Shown: positions 1 through 8,788 of the stretch, piece after piece
Position numbering within the stretch: the stretch's first letter is position 1
Layout of the letters: each line of letters starts with the position of its first letter
NCBI RefSeq assembly: GCF_041361345.1
Contig: NZ_JBGKAD010000002.1
Coordinates: 310,001-374,000 of the forward strand
DNA length: 64,000 bases
Origin: Halobaculum sp. MBLA0147
GTDB taxonomy: Archaea > Halobacteriota > Halobacteria > Halobacteriales > Haloferacaceae
Direction: 5' to 3'
Notes under the pieces: generated by a model
What the model was told of the DNA's origin: nothing
The model's input: only the letters and a program-made list of their open reading frames with translations
Databases searched by the model: none
Program-made: the position numbers and the translations under genes

Positions 1-806
1 GGCGACGAGTCGGCGAGTCGTTCCCACCCGTCGACGGCCACGATCACGACCACAACTACCACCGCCGCGACCGGCGGTGCGAACTCGGCGAGGCGTTCGA
101 CGCCGCCAGGAGCCGTGTCTGCCGGGACGATCAGTGGGCCCCAGTTGTGTGCGGCGTGCATGACGAGTGCCAACGCGAGACCGCCGCTGGTCTTGTTGTA
201 GATCCACGCGAGGAGCACGGAGAACGCGACGATCTCGACGAGGTAGATCGTGAAGCCCTCCACGCTCGACAGGTACCGCTGGAAGTCGAACACGGCGAAG
301 AACGTGGAGTGCCAGAGCACCCACGCGAGACCGGTGACGACGGCGGCCGTGCCGGCAGCGTACTCCCGCTGGAGTCGCGGCTGCATGAAGCCACGCCACC
401 CGAACTCCTCGAGTCCGCCCGCCAACAACAGAACGACCAGGAAACTCACGACGAAAGAGACGGGGGATACGTTGAGCAGTTTCACGTCGACTCCACTGGC
501 GACGTAGACGACGGCACCTGCAGAGTTGAACAGGATCGGCACCGTGAGCGCCACGAGGTAGTACCGTGGTGCGTGCCGGAGTCGTCTCACCTGTCCCAGC
601 AGGTCACGGACACTGGCGTCCGACAGTCCGGCCGTCACCAAGGCCCCGACGAGTGGCCCCCACGCACGAACCACGATGGCGAGCGTCGGGGGGGAGCGTC
701 CGTAGAGACTGTACGCGATGGCATCGGCGCCGAGCGACCAACCGAACGTGACGAGCAGAAACGTCACGATCGGGTGACGTTTCACGGCGTCAGTGATCGT
801 TGACAT
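1..806 (-). CDS. CPBP family intramembrane protease, 3' end cut by window edge
   Basis: This minus-strand reading frame starts at an ATG at 806 and is still open at base 1, so the C-terminus is missing; about 268 codons are visible. Several hydrophobic segments are separated by short loops. The three CPBP (Abi/Rce1-type) motifs are present: EEFGWRG near residue 130, a WVLWH segment about 35 residues later, and HAAHN near residue 220. These supply the glutamate, histidine and asparagine side chains of the membrane-embedded active site in this family. Members cleave peptides within or near the membrane; in bacteria several act in bacteriocin maturation or immunity, but the substrate here is unknown. 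It is divergent from a second CPBP gene starting at 970, so the two may share a promoter region. Family call is firm, role is not. Confidence 0.85.
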   Translation of the reverse strand, partial: MSTITDAVKRHPIVTFLLVTFGWSLGADAIAYSLYGRSPPTLAIVVRAWGPLVGALVTAGLSDASVRDLLGQVRRLRHAPRYYLVALTVPILFNSAGAVVYVASGVDVKLLNVSPVSFVVSFLVVLLLAGGLEEFGWRGFMQPRLQREYAAGTAAVVTGLAWVLWHSTFFAVFDFQRYLSSVEGFTIYLVEIVAFSVLLAWIYNKTSGGLALALVMHAAHNWGPLIVPADTAPGGVERLAEFAPPVAAVVVVVVIVAVDGWERLADSS

Positions 807-883
807 CGTTGTGACTCGTCGTAGATCACCGACGGGCATAGTACGACATCGGTGTCTGTGGGCCCGCCACCTCGGAGGAAGAT

Positions 884-891
884 TTATTACT
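884..891. promoter_or_regulatory. AT-rich element between divergent CPBP genes
   Basis: The short run TTTATTAC stands out in the GC-rich 163-base gap between the divergent starts at 806 and 970. It can be read as a TATA-like box on either strand, placed about 80 bases from each start codon, which would leave a leader of roughly 50 bases. This is inferred from base composition only. Confidence 0.35.
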
Positions 892-969
892 CTCCTCGGA
901 GTTCCGCACAGTCTCGACGAGTGTAACCCGACCGAACCTTCATGCCGTGTGGTAGAGAGAGGGTGAACG

Positions 970-1929
970 ATGAGTGAGTCGAGTCCACTCGACGGGATTC
1001 TCAGAGGGAGCGACGACACGCGCCTCCGGGCGACGTGGCGGGTCGTCGCCGCGACGGTCGCTTTCCTCGCGGTGTTCGTCCCACTGGTCGTCGTCGTTCG
1101 AGCAGCTCCGGTCCCCAAGCTGATCAGGAACGCACACGTGATCCTCCCGGCGGCTGCCGGCACTGCCGCGGTCGTCGTCGCCGCGAAGCGGCTCGAAGGC
1201 AGATCTGTCGCTGCCCAGGGGTTCTCGTTCGACCGCCAGTGGTGGGTCGACTTCGTCGGTGGGGTCGGTCTCGGCGTCCTCGCACAGTGTGTCATCCACG
1301 GACTGTGGGTCGCGACGGGAGCAGCCACCGTCGTCGAGACACTCTCCACGGGTGTCGTCTCTGGCGCCGCAGTCGTGGTCCCAGTCGTCGGGGCAGCGAT
1401 CGGGTACCTCGGTATCGGTCTCTGGGAGGAGGCGCTGTACCGCGGTGTGCTCGTCCGAAACGGTGTCGACGGACTCGTCGCGCGTGGGCTCACCCCCCGA
1501 ACGGCAGTGCTCGGTGTCGTCGTCGGCGGTGCCGTGCTCTTCGGCGTCCCGCACGTCTTCGTCCCGGCGGCGGGTGCCTCGGCGACCTTCGCGGCGGTCC
1601 AAGGTGTCGTCGCGGTCGTCTACTACACGGCCGCGTACGTGCTGACGGAACAGCTCGCCTTGCCCGTGGGGCTCCACTTCTCGATGAACTTCATGACCGG
1701 CGCCGTGTTCCCGGCCGCAGACAGTGGCGTGCCAGCACTCGTACGCTTCGATCGAAGCTTCACCGGTGATCCGTCCGTCGTCGGCGTAATGGTAGTCGCG
1801 ACGGTGCTGCTCACGCTCGCTGTCGCCGCGTGGGTCCGGCTCACCCGAGGCGAGGTCTCGGTTCGCGAGTGTTTCGGAACCGACGCTCCACCGACGGGCA
1901 CGGCCGTTCGAGGTGATACCGACGACTGA
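970..1929 (+). CDS. CPBP family intramembrane protease
   Basis: A 319-residue multi-pass membrane protein. CPBP motifs are visible in order: EEALYRG near residue 155, FGVPH near residue 195 and HFSMN near residue 235, which together form the glutamyl/metallo-type active site of the family. About seven or eight hydrophobic helices surround them and the tail is short and polar. The ATG at 970 is preceded by a purine-rich GAGAGAGGG stretch that can pair with 16S rRNA, supporting this start. The gene is divergent from another CPBP protease at 806, and a small membrane protein on the other strand ends just after it at 1948. The substrate is not evident. Its place beside ABC-2 exporters allows a role in processing or resisting a secreted peptide, but this is speculation. 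Confidence 0.85.
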   Translation: MSESSPLDGILRGSDDTRLRATWRVVAATVAFLAVFVPLVVVVRAAPVPKLIRNAHVILPAAAGTAAVVVAAKRLEGRSVAAQGFSFDRQWWVDFVGGVGLGVLAQCVIHGLWVATGAATVVETLSTGVVSGAAVVVPVVGAAIGYLGIGLWEEALYRGVLVRNGVDGLVARGLTPRTAVLGVVVGGAVLFGVPHVFVPAAGASATFAAVQGVVAVVYYTAAYVLTEQLALPVGLHFSMNFMTGAVFPAADSGVPALVRFDRSFTGDPSVVGVMVVATVLLTLAVAAWVRLTRGEVSVRECFGTDAPPTGTAVRGDTDD

Positions 1930-1947
1930 GCCGACGGCCGTGGCAGT

Positions 1948-2478
1948 TCACCACGAGCCCAGCAGGTGTGTCCTCACGAGGTACTCGCCGGAGGCCACGG
2001 CGAGGAGACCGATCAGCGACGCTGGCCCGACGACGAACAACCAGAACAACAGGAAGATCACGGGACCGCCCTCGCCCCCGAGCATAGCGAACGCGTCGAC
2101 TGTGAACGTCGTCAGACCGAACACCCAGGCGACCGCGGTCGACAACCGATAGCGCACGAACGCGACGACGGCCGCACACCACTGGCCCAACAGGAGGAGC
2201 CCGACGGCGGTGAGTGGAACGAAGACCAACACGAATCCCAGGAGTTCGGGATCCAGCCGCCGCCAGAAGAGGAGTCGAATCACGAGCCAGAACCCCACGA
2301 GGGTCCCTGCGTACGCCACACCACCCACGGCGGCGAGCCGTCGGAAGCCAACACCACTCCGACGGGCGACGACGAGACCGACGGTCACGACGAGCGCGAC
2401 GAGCACTGCCACACCGACCGTCGATACCCGCCCGCCGAAAGCAGGACGCGACGAGACTTGCAGGAGGCTACTCGACAC
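1948..2478 (-). CDS. Hypothetical four- to five-helix membrane protein
   Basis: I do not recognise a family. The reading frame extends upstream to an ATG at 2643, but that extra part is hydrophilic and low in complexity. I chose the GTG at 2478, giving 176 residues that begin just before the first hydrophobic helix (VGVAVLVALVVTVGLVVARR). Four or five transmembrane segments follow, with a GEGGP loop between the last two. It converges on the CPBP gene ending at 1929 and is divergent from the membrane protein starting at 2669, so it is probably transcribed alone. Possible functions are open; the start is uncertain by up to 55 residues. Confidence 0.6.
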   Translation of the reverse strand: MSSSLLQVSSRPAFGGRVSTVGVAVLVALVVTVGLVVARRSGVGFRRLAAVGGVAYAGTLVGFWLVIRLLFWRRLDPELLGFVLVFVPLTAVGLLLLGQWCAAVVAFVRYRLSTAVAWVFGLTTFTVDAFAMLGGEGGPVIFLLFWLFVVGPASLIGLLAVASGEYLVRTHLLGSW

Positions 2479-2668
2479 GGGAACCACACCCGGTGTGGTG
2501 TGGGACTCGACAAACGCTTTCTGGTGGAGTTCACTGCTGGACCCCGACCCCGTCGTGCGAGACTGGGGAGTCGTCCCGAAGTCCGTCGCGCCGGCGACAT
2601 CCCGATCCGTCGGTGGGTTCGGAGACACTCCCCGTCGATTCAAGTGGTCGTACCGAGAGGCGTGGCTC

Positions 2669-3937
2669 GTGTCCCTCCCGCGCCCGACTGTGGCCGTCGC
2701 TGTCGTCTTCCTGCTCGGTGTACCACTCGTCGCCGCACCGTTCGCGGTGCCGACACCCGACTCGTCACGGACCTACGACGCAGTGGCCGTCGATCCGTCG
2801 GTGGACACTGCCGTGGTCACACGGAGAACCGACGTTCGCAACCTCACGGCACTCGCCGACACCGAGACGAGTCGGCAGACGCTCGACCGAGCCGTCGACG
2901 GCGAGACGGTGAGGGTCGGTACTGCCGACGCGGAACTGTCCAGTCTCGACGACGCGGCTGGGTACGCCGTCTACCGAGGGAACTACTACCGGCTTCGAGC
3001 CCGCCAGACGGGTTCGTCAGACACGGGTGACCCCGGAACCGGTGAGTCCGGAGCAGACGACACCGGAACGGACGCGTCGACTACTACGCAGACGCCGGCA
3101 GTCGACAGTTCGGCGTTCGAACCGTTCACGCTGACGCTGCGTCCCGTCTCTGGAGCGGCCGTCCTCGCAGAGCTGGCGGTCCCCTACGACGAGACAGACC
3201 CTGCGACCCGTCGGATCGTCGACGAGGGGGAGGGTGTCGTCGAGGCGACCGACGGCGACGCGCCGGTCGTCGTTGGCGCCGAGCGCGTTCCGTCGGTCGT
3301 CGTTCGTGACGACACGTACTACGTACTCGATCGGACGAACGAACTCGCCCCGATCACCGACTTCGTCGGGTTCTTCCTCCACCGGACGGTGCTCCCCGCA
3401 CTCCAGCGACTCGGCGTGACGTACGTCGGCCTCGCAGTCGGTGTGTACGGGCTGACCGCCGCACGTGGTCGTTCCGATCCGGTGACCGAACGGACTGCAC
3501 TGGGCGCCGTCGGTGGTCTCACGCTGCTCCAACTCGCCGTCGCGGCCGGACAGGCCAGTGCCGTCTCGGTCGGGGCGCCGACGGCCACGTCGACGGCTGC
3601 CCCGATCGTCGGGTCACTCCCGCCGACGGTCGGTCGTGCCGGCCTCGCCCTCCTGATCGGAGCCGTCGCCGCGATCTCGACGCTCCCAGTCTCCGGGACG
3701 CTCCTCGTCGGAACGAGTTGGCGTCGACACGGGTTCGGCCGGCGCGTGGCACTCGCAGCCGCCGGCGTGTTCGGTGCACTTCTCCTGCACGCGGTGCTCG
3801 CCGCCGCGATGGCGGGGACGATTCTGCCGGCAGTGTTCACGACCTTCGTCGGCGGACTCGGACTGGCGACTGGACTCCCGGTCGCTCTCTTGGGGTACAC
3901 CCACGCGTCCGACACGGCCGTCGCAGACAGTGTGTGA
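2669..3937 (+). CDS. Membrane protein, paralogue of the protein at 7718
   Basis: The open frame begins far upstream (2210), but the sequence before residue 1 here overlaps the divergent gene and reads as non-protein. I set the start at GTG 2669, which gives 422 residues opening with a signal-anchor helix (VAVAVVFLLGVPLVAAPF). A long extracellular-type region follows, with the motif YAVYRGNYYRL near residue 110, then an acidic Thr/Ser/Gly linker, a second soluble stretch containing RDDTYYVLDR, and four or five C-terminal helices. The protein at 7718 has the same architecture and the related motif YVVYEGRYYRWK, so they are paralogues flanking the first ABC exporter. No known domain is recognised. 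It converges with the permease gene ending at 3986. Confidence 0.7.
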   Translation: MSLPRPTVAVAVVFLLGVPLVAAPFAVPTPDSSRTYDAVAVDPSVDTAVVTRRTDVRNLTALADTETSRQTLDRAVDGETVRVGTADAELSSLDDAAGYAVYRGNYYRLRARQTGSSDTGDPGTGESGADDTGTDASTTTQTPAVDSSAFEPFTLTLRPVSGAAVLAELAVPYDETDPATRRIVDEGEGVVEATDGDAPVVVGAERVPSVVVRDDTYYVLDRTNELAPITDFVGFFLHRTVLPALQRLGVTYVGLAVGVYGLTAARGRSDPVTERTALGAVGGLTLLQLAVAAGQASAVSVGAPTATSTAAPIVGSLPPTVGRAGLALLIGAVAAISTLPVSGTLLVGTSWRRHGFGRRVALAAAGVFGALLLHAVLAAAMAGTILPAVFTTFVGGLGLATGLPVALLGYTHASDTAVADSV

Positions 3938-3985
3938 GCTCTCTGCGCCGGTGGGGATTCGGACGACGGAGGGACGCCAGCGGGG

Positions 3986-5641
3986 TCACGACCTCACGCG
4001 ACGGCGACCGACGGCAGCGACGAGGAGGAGGGCCGGAGCGGCAGCGAGGTAGGCGACGGGCACACCGGCGGCGACCGTCGCCGGACGAGCGCCGACGAAG
4101 TCCAGCGGGGCGACTCCGTTGACGGGGCCGAGGTACCACGCGACGACGAGTGCGGTCTCGAACACGCGCGGGCGACCGGTCCAGACGCCACTCGCGAGTG
4201 CCGCCGCCGGGAGCGCACACACGCCACCGAGCAGTCCCAGAAGCGCCCCCATCTGTCCGAGGAGCGCGACACGGATGGCCGCCGGAGAGGCGACGACGGC
4301 GACGACGGCGACGCCCGAGAGGTAGGTCGGGACGAGGAGTCGCACCGGCGAGGCGGTCGTGAACAGCAGCGTCGCGGTGTCGTGTCTCCGTGCGCGACTC
4401 CCGAGCCCGGACAGGGCCGGGAGTGCGACCAGCGTCCCGAGGGGGACGACGGCCGTTCGAGCGATCCCGATCGGGGCGACGGCCGCGGCGACGACGACGG
4501 CGGCGAGGGCGAGGTACCACGCCCGCCGCCGTCGGAACGCCATCCGGAGTTCGGCGGTCGTCGCCGTCACGAGGCCGAAACGGCCGACCTCGACCGACGC
4601 GAGTCGATCGACTGCGTCGTCGACGAGCGGTTCGGCGGTGCCCGATCGAGCCCGCTCGGGCGACGACTCGTTCGTCGGTGCCCGTTCGGCCGGCCGTGAC
4701 TCGCTCGGTGGTGACGAGTCGGCCGATCGCGACTCCGACCGCGAGCGGTCCGTCGGTCCGTCCGTGGTGTCGTCACTCCCGAGCGACGGGAGCGTGACCC
4801 CGGCGTCCGGATCGAACCGGTCGAAGGACACGACGGCGACACCAGAGAGCGCGAGTGCGACCCCGACGAGTCCCGCTCGCTCGGCGAGTCGTGGCAGCGT
4901 CCACTCGACACCCGTCCACCGGAACGCCGTCGTCGCCTCGCCGGCCGAGACGTAGGCGAATCCCGTCGCCGCGCCCGCGGCGTCCGGGTACTGCGCGGTG
5001 ACGGCGGTCGACATGCTCGCCTGGAGGACCGAGACACCGGTCGGGTCGAACGGGAGCGTCCCCTCGACACCCAACCCGACGACGACGATCGCACTCAGGA
5101 CGTACGACGCGGTCCCGGCAGTCCCACGCAGCGGTCCGATCACCTCGGTGAGCACCGCCGCGGCGGCGACGACCGAGAGCGACGGCAGTGTGATCAGAAC
5201 GAACGGAGCCAGGAGGGCGATCGGATCGAACGGGCCGGTACCCCCCACGAGGAACGCCGCCGTCGTCGCGGCCGCGAGGACGGCCGTGACGACCGCGAGC
5301 GCGGCGCCAGCGGAGAGGACCTTCCCGAACACGTACGCACTGCTCGACAGCGGCGCGGTTCCCAGCAGGGTCGCCACACCCGTCTCGCGGTCGTGTGTCA
5401 CGCCACCGCGGGCGAGCGGGAACCCGAAGACGAAGAGGACGGTCGTGGCGAGGCCACAGACGGTCGCGCCGTACCAGGCGGCCGTCCCGACGCCGGTGAA
5501 CCCGTCACCGACGACGAGTTGGCCGTCGACGACGATCAGCTTCCCGAGGTAGGCGGTGAGCACCCCCGCGACGAGGAGTGTCGGGGTGCGCGTCCGCCGG
5601 CGGAGGTCCGCGAGGGCGACCGCGAGCGCCGCCCGGACCAC
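3986..5641 (-). CDS. ABC-2 type exporter permease (double-length)
   Basis: A 551-residue integral membrane protein whose ATG at 5641 overlaps the last base of the ATPase gene, so the two are translationally coupled and form one exporter. The N-terminus carries the typical ABC-2 opening (ALADLRRRTRTPTLLVAGVL) followed by about six helices. A central hydrophilic linker rich in Asp, Ser and Arg (roughly residues 270-345) separates this from a second set of helices. The C-terminal block WYLGPVNGVAPLDFVGARP aligns with WYVGPLNVPALDFAGATP in the permease at 19565, showing they are paralogues. The exported substrate is unknown. The family moves lipids, peptides or drugs outwards using ATP. Confidence 0.85.
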   Translation of the reverse strand: MVRAALAVALADLRRRTRTPTLLVAGVLTAYLGKLIVVDGQLVVGDGFTGVGTAAWYGATVCGLATTVLFVFGFPLARGGVTHDRETGVATLLGTAPLSSSAYVFGKVLSAGAALAVVTAVLAAATTAAFLVGGTGPFDPIALLAPFVLITLPSLSVVAAAAVLTEVIGPLRGTAGTASYVLSAIVVVGLGVEGTLPFDPTGVSVLQASMSTAVTAQYPDAAGAATGFAYVSAGEATTAFRWTGVEWTLPRLAERAGLVGVALALSGVAVVSFDRFDPDAGVTLPSLGSDDTTDGPTDRSRSESRSADSSPPSESRPAERAPTNESSPERARSGTAEPLVDDAVDRLASVEVGRFGLVTATTAELRMAFRRRRAWYLALAAVVVAAAVAPIGIARTAVVPLGTLVALPALSGLGSRARRHDTATLLFTTASPVRLLVPTYLSGVAVVAVVASPAAIRVALLGQMGALLGLLGGVCALPAAALASGVWTGRPRVFETALVVAWYLGPVNGVAPLDFVGARPATVAAGVPVAYLAAAPALLLVAAVGRRRVRS

Positions 5642-6528
5642 TACGGAGCCACCTCCGGCGCGACACCGATCCGGTCCGTCTCGACCTCGTGGAGGTACGC
5701 ATCCTCCAGCGTCGGGTCGACGGAGCGCGCGTCGGCGGTCGGTCGCTCCGCCGAGAGGACACGCAGGTGCACTCCGTCACTCCGGCGTGTCGTACTCGCG
5801 ACGGTGTACTCGCGTCCGATCTCGTCGACCGCAGACTCCGGAACGACGACCTCCCAGACGTAGTCCTCGACCCGATCCAGCAACGCACCGGGGGTCGTGT
5901 GTGCGACCAACTCGCCGTCGTCGAGCAGCGCGACCTCGTCGGCGGTCGCCTCCACGTCCGGGACGATGTGTGTCGAGAGGATCACGATCCGATCTGCGGC
6001 CAACGCGCCGAGGAGTCGTCGGAATCGGGCGCGCTCCGTCGGGTCCAACCCGACCGTCGGCTCGTCGACGATCAACAACTCCGGGTCCGTCAGGAGTGCC
6101 TGTGCGATCCCGACACGTCGACGCATCCCGCCGGAGAATCCCCCGAGACGCTCGTCGGCCGCCGCCGAGAGGTTCACCACGTCGAGGAGATCGTCGATCC
6201 GGTCGCCCGGAGACGACAGCCCGCGCACGGCGGCGAGGTACCGTAGGAACTCCCGGGCCGTCAGTCGCGGGTAGACGCCGAACTCTTGGGGGAGGTAGCC
6301 GACTGCCTCGCGCATCACGGTCGGCTCCTCGATCACGTCCGTCCCGTTCCAGCGGACGGTCCCCGCCGTCGGCTCGGTGAACGTCGTGACGATCTGCATC
6401 AACGTCGACTTGCCGGCACCGTTCGGGCCCAGCAAGCCGACGACACCCGGCTCTACCTCCAGTGTCACGTCGTGGAGTGCCCACGTGTCGCCGTACTGTT
6501 TCCCGAGGCCGTCGAGTTCCAACTTCAC
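5641..6528 (-). CDS. ABC exporter ATP-binding protein
   Basis: A 295-residue ATPase with all nucleotide-binding motifs: Walker A GPNGAGKST near residue 35, Q-loop YLPQEFG, signature FSGGMRRR near residue 130, Walker B LLIVDEPT and the switch histidine in STHIVPDVE. The C-terminal 80 residues are a variable accessory region that ends PTLEDAYLHEVE. It is about 60 percent alike by eye to the ATPase at 18682, including the unusual shared phrase ILSTHIVPDVEATA. It powers the permease encoded immediately downstream. The divergent winged-helix gene at 6693 lies 164 bases away and is a plausible regulator. Confidence 0.93.
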   Translation of the reverse strand: MKLELDGLGKQYGDTWALHDVTLEVEPGVVGLLGPNGAGKSTLMQIVTTFTEPTAGTVRWNGTDVIEEPTVMREAVGYLPQEFGVYPRLTAREFLRYLAAVRGLSSPGDRIDDLLDVVNLSAAADERLGGFSGGMRRRVGIAQALLTDPELLIVDEPTVGLDPTERARFRRLLGALAADRIVILSTHIVPDVEATADEVALLDDGELVAHTTPGALLDRVEDYVWEVVVPESAVDEIGREYTVASTTRRSDGVHLRVLSAERPTADARSVDPTLEDAYLHEVETDRIGVAPEVAP

Positions 6529-6616
6529 ACTGTCACCTCGTTCCGACGGAGTTCTCGTCGATCCCGTCCGGTTCGACTGTCGTCTGTGTCACCACACGAT
6601 CACCAACGTCCGACGG

Positions 6617-6650
6617 CAATTAAGGGGTCGTAGCAGCGCGTTACTGTAAC
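6617..6650. promoter_or_regulatory. Divergent promoter with palindromic operator candidate
   Basis: Between the ATPase start (6528) and the regulator start (6693) there is a rare AT-rich run AATTAA at 6617-6622, usable as a TATA-like element on either strand. It is followed by a perfect 11-base palindrome GTTACTGTAAC at 6640-6650, about where transcription of the regulator would start. The palindrome is an operator candidate for the encoded winged-helix protein. A related stretch (CCAGTAGGTTACAGTT) lies at 18551-18566, upstream of the second exporter. Confidence 0.45.
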
Positions 6651-6692
6651 TGGGCCGACAGGTTCGAGTGTGTCGGTCGCGTCTCTCCACCC

Positions 6693-7574
6693 GTGACGGG
6701 TTCGAACCGTTCGCTGGCCGACGGTGGCGACGGCCGCGACCACGACTACGACGACCACGCTCCACTGACGGACGTGTTCGACCTCGTCGGCCACGAGACA
6801 CGGACGGCGATCGTCGCAACACTCGGGGAGTACGACCGGACGGAGTCGGACGGGAGTGGGTTGTCGTTCTCGACACTCCGCGAGCGGGTCGGCCACGACG
6901 ACCCGGGGAACTTCAACTACCACCTCCAGCGTCTGGTCGGCGGGCCGGTCGAGAAGACGGACGCGGGGTACACCCTCTCGCGCGTCGGTCACCGACTGCT
7001 CGCTGTGGTGGTCTCCGACCGGTTCGATCCGGAGACAGACACCGACCTCCGTGCGACGACCGACTGTCCCGTGTGTGGCGACTCTGCTCCGGTGCGGTAC
7101 ACGGACGGGTGTCTCGAGGTCGAGTGTTCGACTCACAGTGCGACACTCGACGTGGGCTCGGCGTTCGTCGATCGCGTCGGCGTGTCTCGAGCGTACGCGA
7201 CCGGGTACTGGGACGGCGTTCTGGACTGTAGTTCGTTCCGACGCGGGATCTGTCGGCTCTGTGAGGGGCGTACCGACGGCGGCCTCGTCGAGCGAGGAGA
7301 CGGAGTGCGATTCGAGGCAATCTGTCGACAGTGTGGACACCGGATCACTCACGTTCCTGCCGGCTGTGTCCTCGATCACCCGGCGGTCGTCGCACTCTGT
7401 TGGGATCACGATGTCGACGTACGCGAGGATGCGGCGCGACTGACCGCCGACCACGCGGACAGCGAGGTCGTGCAGACCGATCCACTCCGCGTCGACGTGC
7501 GCGTCACGGTCGGCGACGACTCCGTCGTCGTCACGCTCGACGATGACGCGACGGTGTGTGGTGTCGTCGAGTGA
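6693..7574 (+). CDS. ArsR-like winged-helix regulator with cysteine-rich C-terminal region
   Basis: A 293-residue protein starting at GTG 6693. Residues about 25-115 form a winged-helix domain of the halobacterial ArsR-like type, recognisable from LVGHETRTAIVATL, a recognition helix region DPGNFNYHLQRLV and the wing GYTLSRVGHRLL. The rest carries pairs of cysteines and histidines (CPVCGDSAPV, CLEVECSTH, CRLCEG, CRQCGHR), which look like two zinc-ribbon-like sites in a ligand- or redox-sensing half. Divergent placement from the exporter genes at 5641-6528 argues that it controls them, and the palindrome at 6640-6650 could be its operator. The signal sensed is unknown. Confidence 0.8.
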   Translation: MTGSNRSLADGGDGRDHDYDDHAPLTDVFDLVGHETRTAIVATLGEYDRTESDGSGLSFSTLRERVGHDDPGNFNYHLQRLVGGPVEKTDAGYTLSRVGHRLLAVVVSDRFDPETDTDLRATTDCPVCGDSAPVRYTDGCLEVECSTHSATLDVGSAFVDRVGVSRAYATGYWDGVLDCSSFRRGICRLCEGRTDGGLVERGDGVRFEAICRQCGHRITHVPAGCVLDHPAVVALCWDHDVDVREDAARLTADHADSEVVQTDPLRVDVRVTVGDDSVVVTLDDDATVCGVVE

Positions 7575-7717
7575 GGGACGCGAGGAATCACCTTCCGAGT
7601 TCGGACGCCACAGAAACCCGCCTGTACCGTCCCACACCGAGCGGTCGGGGTCGAGTGTTCTCCCTCGTGCTTCCAAGTCTGAAACACGTGCCCCCGGTTT
7701 ATACCGCGTGAAACAGT

Positions 7718-8731
7718 GTGACCGGTGTGCGCGATGTCGTTCCGAGTGGGCGAACCGTCGCGGCCGTCCTGCTCGCGGTCGTCGGCGTCGGGTGTCTGCT
7801 GGCGTTCCCGACCACGGCGAGCGGTGTGAACCTGACCGTCGAGGCGACCGAGATCCAACCCGCCGACGACGCGGGCGCACTCGCCAACGTGAGTGTGAAC
7901 GTGACGAACCTCGACGAGCGACTGGGCCGCCCCGTCGATCCGGTCACGCGAGCGGCGCAGACGGGGTCGTTCGACGGACGGGTCGACGAGTCGCTCTCCG
8001 AGCGACTCGCGGATGTCGACACGGAGTACGTCGTCTACGAGGGCCGTTACTACCGCTGGAAGGCGACGCTGCGTTCGGACCCGACCGGTGCGCGCATCCG
8101 GATGTCCAGTGTCGACCCGGAGACGGTCGCGGCGGCCGTCGCGACGCCGTACGCCGAGGCACCGCCACAGGCGCAGCGAGCGATCGACACCGGCTCCGCG
8201 ACCGGCGGCGAGGTCACGAACGGCGTCTTCGTCCGCGACGGCACGTACTACGCGGTCCGGCCGGCGAACGCCGGCCAGGTCTTCGGCGTGCTCCTCACGA
8301 GCGCCGGGAGTCTCGCACTGTCGCTGGTCGGCGCCGGCTACGCCGCGGTCGGACTCGGACTCACCGTGCTTCGCGTTCGCGACCCGACGCCACGACCGGC
8401 GACAGTCCGGCGAGCGGGGGCCATCGCCGTCGGCGCCGTCCCGCTCGGACTCGCCGCCGCGACCTCCGAGTCGGTGGCGGCACTCGTGGCGATTCCCGGC
8501 GTCGGCGCGGTCGTCGCGACGGGACTCGTCGCGGGTGTGCTCGCACACCAGTCTCGGTGGGGGCTGCTCGTCGCCCTGTCCGTCGGCGTCGGTGTCGGAG
8601 GTGTCGCCGTCTCGTTCCTGGTAGCAGGGGGGATCGGGTTGTTCGCCGGAGTCCTCGCCGTCCCGTCCGCCGTCGTGGCCGGTGTCGTCCCGTTCGTCTA
8701 CGGCACCGTCTTCGGCGCGGACACGACGTGA
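7718..8731 (+). CDS. Membrane protein, paralogue of the protein at 2669
   Basis: 337 residues from GTG 7718; a GTG three codons later (7727) is equally possible. A TTTATA box at 7698-7703 lies only 15-20 bases before these starts, which would place the transcription start at or after them and slightly favours the later codon. There is an N-terminal signal-anchor helix, then an outside domain with the motif YVVYEGRYYRWK near residue 105 and a second motif RDGTYYAVRP near residue 178, then about four C-terminal helices. This layout matches the protein at 2669. The family is not recognised. It is followed after 57 bases by the DUF6498-like gene and probably co-transcribed with it. Confidence 0.7.
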   Translation: MTGVRDVVPSGRTVAAVLLAVVGVGCLLAFPTTASGVNLTVEATEIQPADDAGALANVSVNVTNLDERLGRPVDPVTRAAQTGSFDGRVDESLSERLADVDTEYVVYEGRYYRWKATLRSDPTGARIRMSSVDPETVAAAVATPYAEAPPQAQRAIDTGSATGGEVTNGVFVRDGTYYAVRPANAGQVFGVLLTSAGSLALSLVGAGYAAVGLGLTVLRVRDPTPRPATVRRAGAIAVGAVPLGLAAATSESVAALVAIPGVGAVVATGLVAGVLAHQSRWGLLVALSVGVGVGGVAVSFLVAGGIGLFAGVLAVPSAVVAGVVPFVYGTVFGADTT

Positions 8732-8788
8732 CAAGATCGATACACCGATACCCCGACAGATACCAGCCACACAGACACTCCGACCGAC

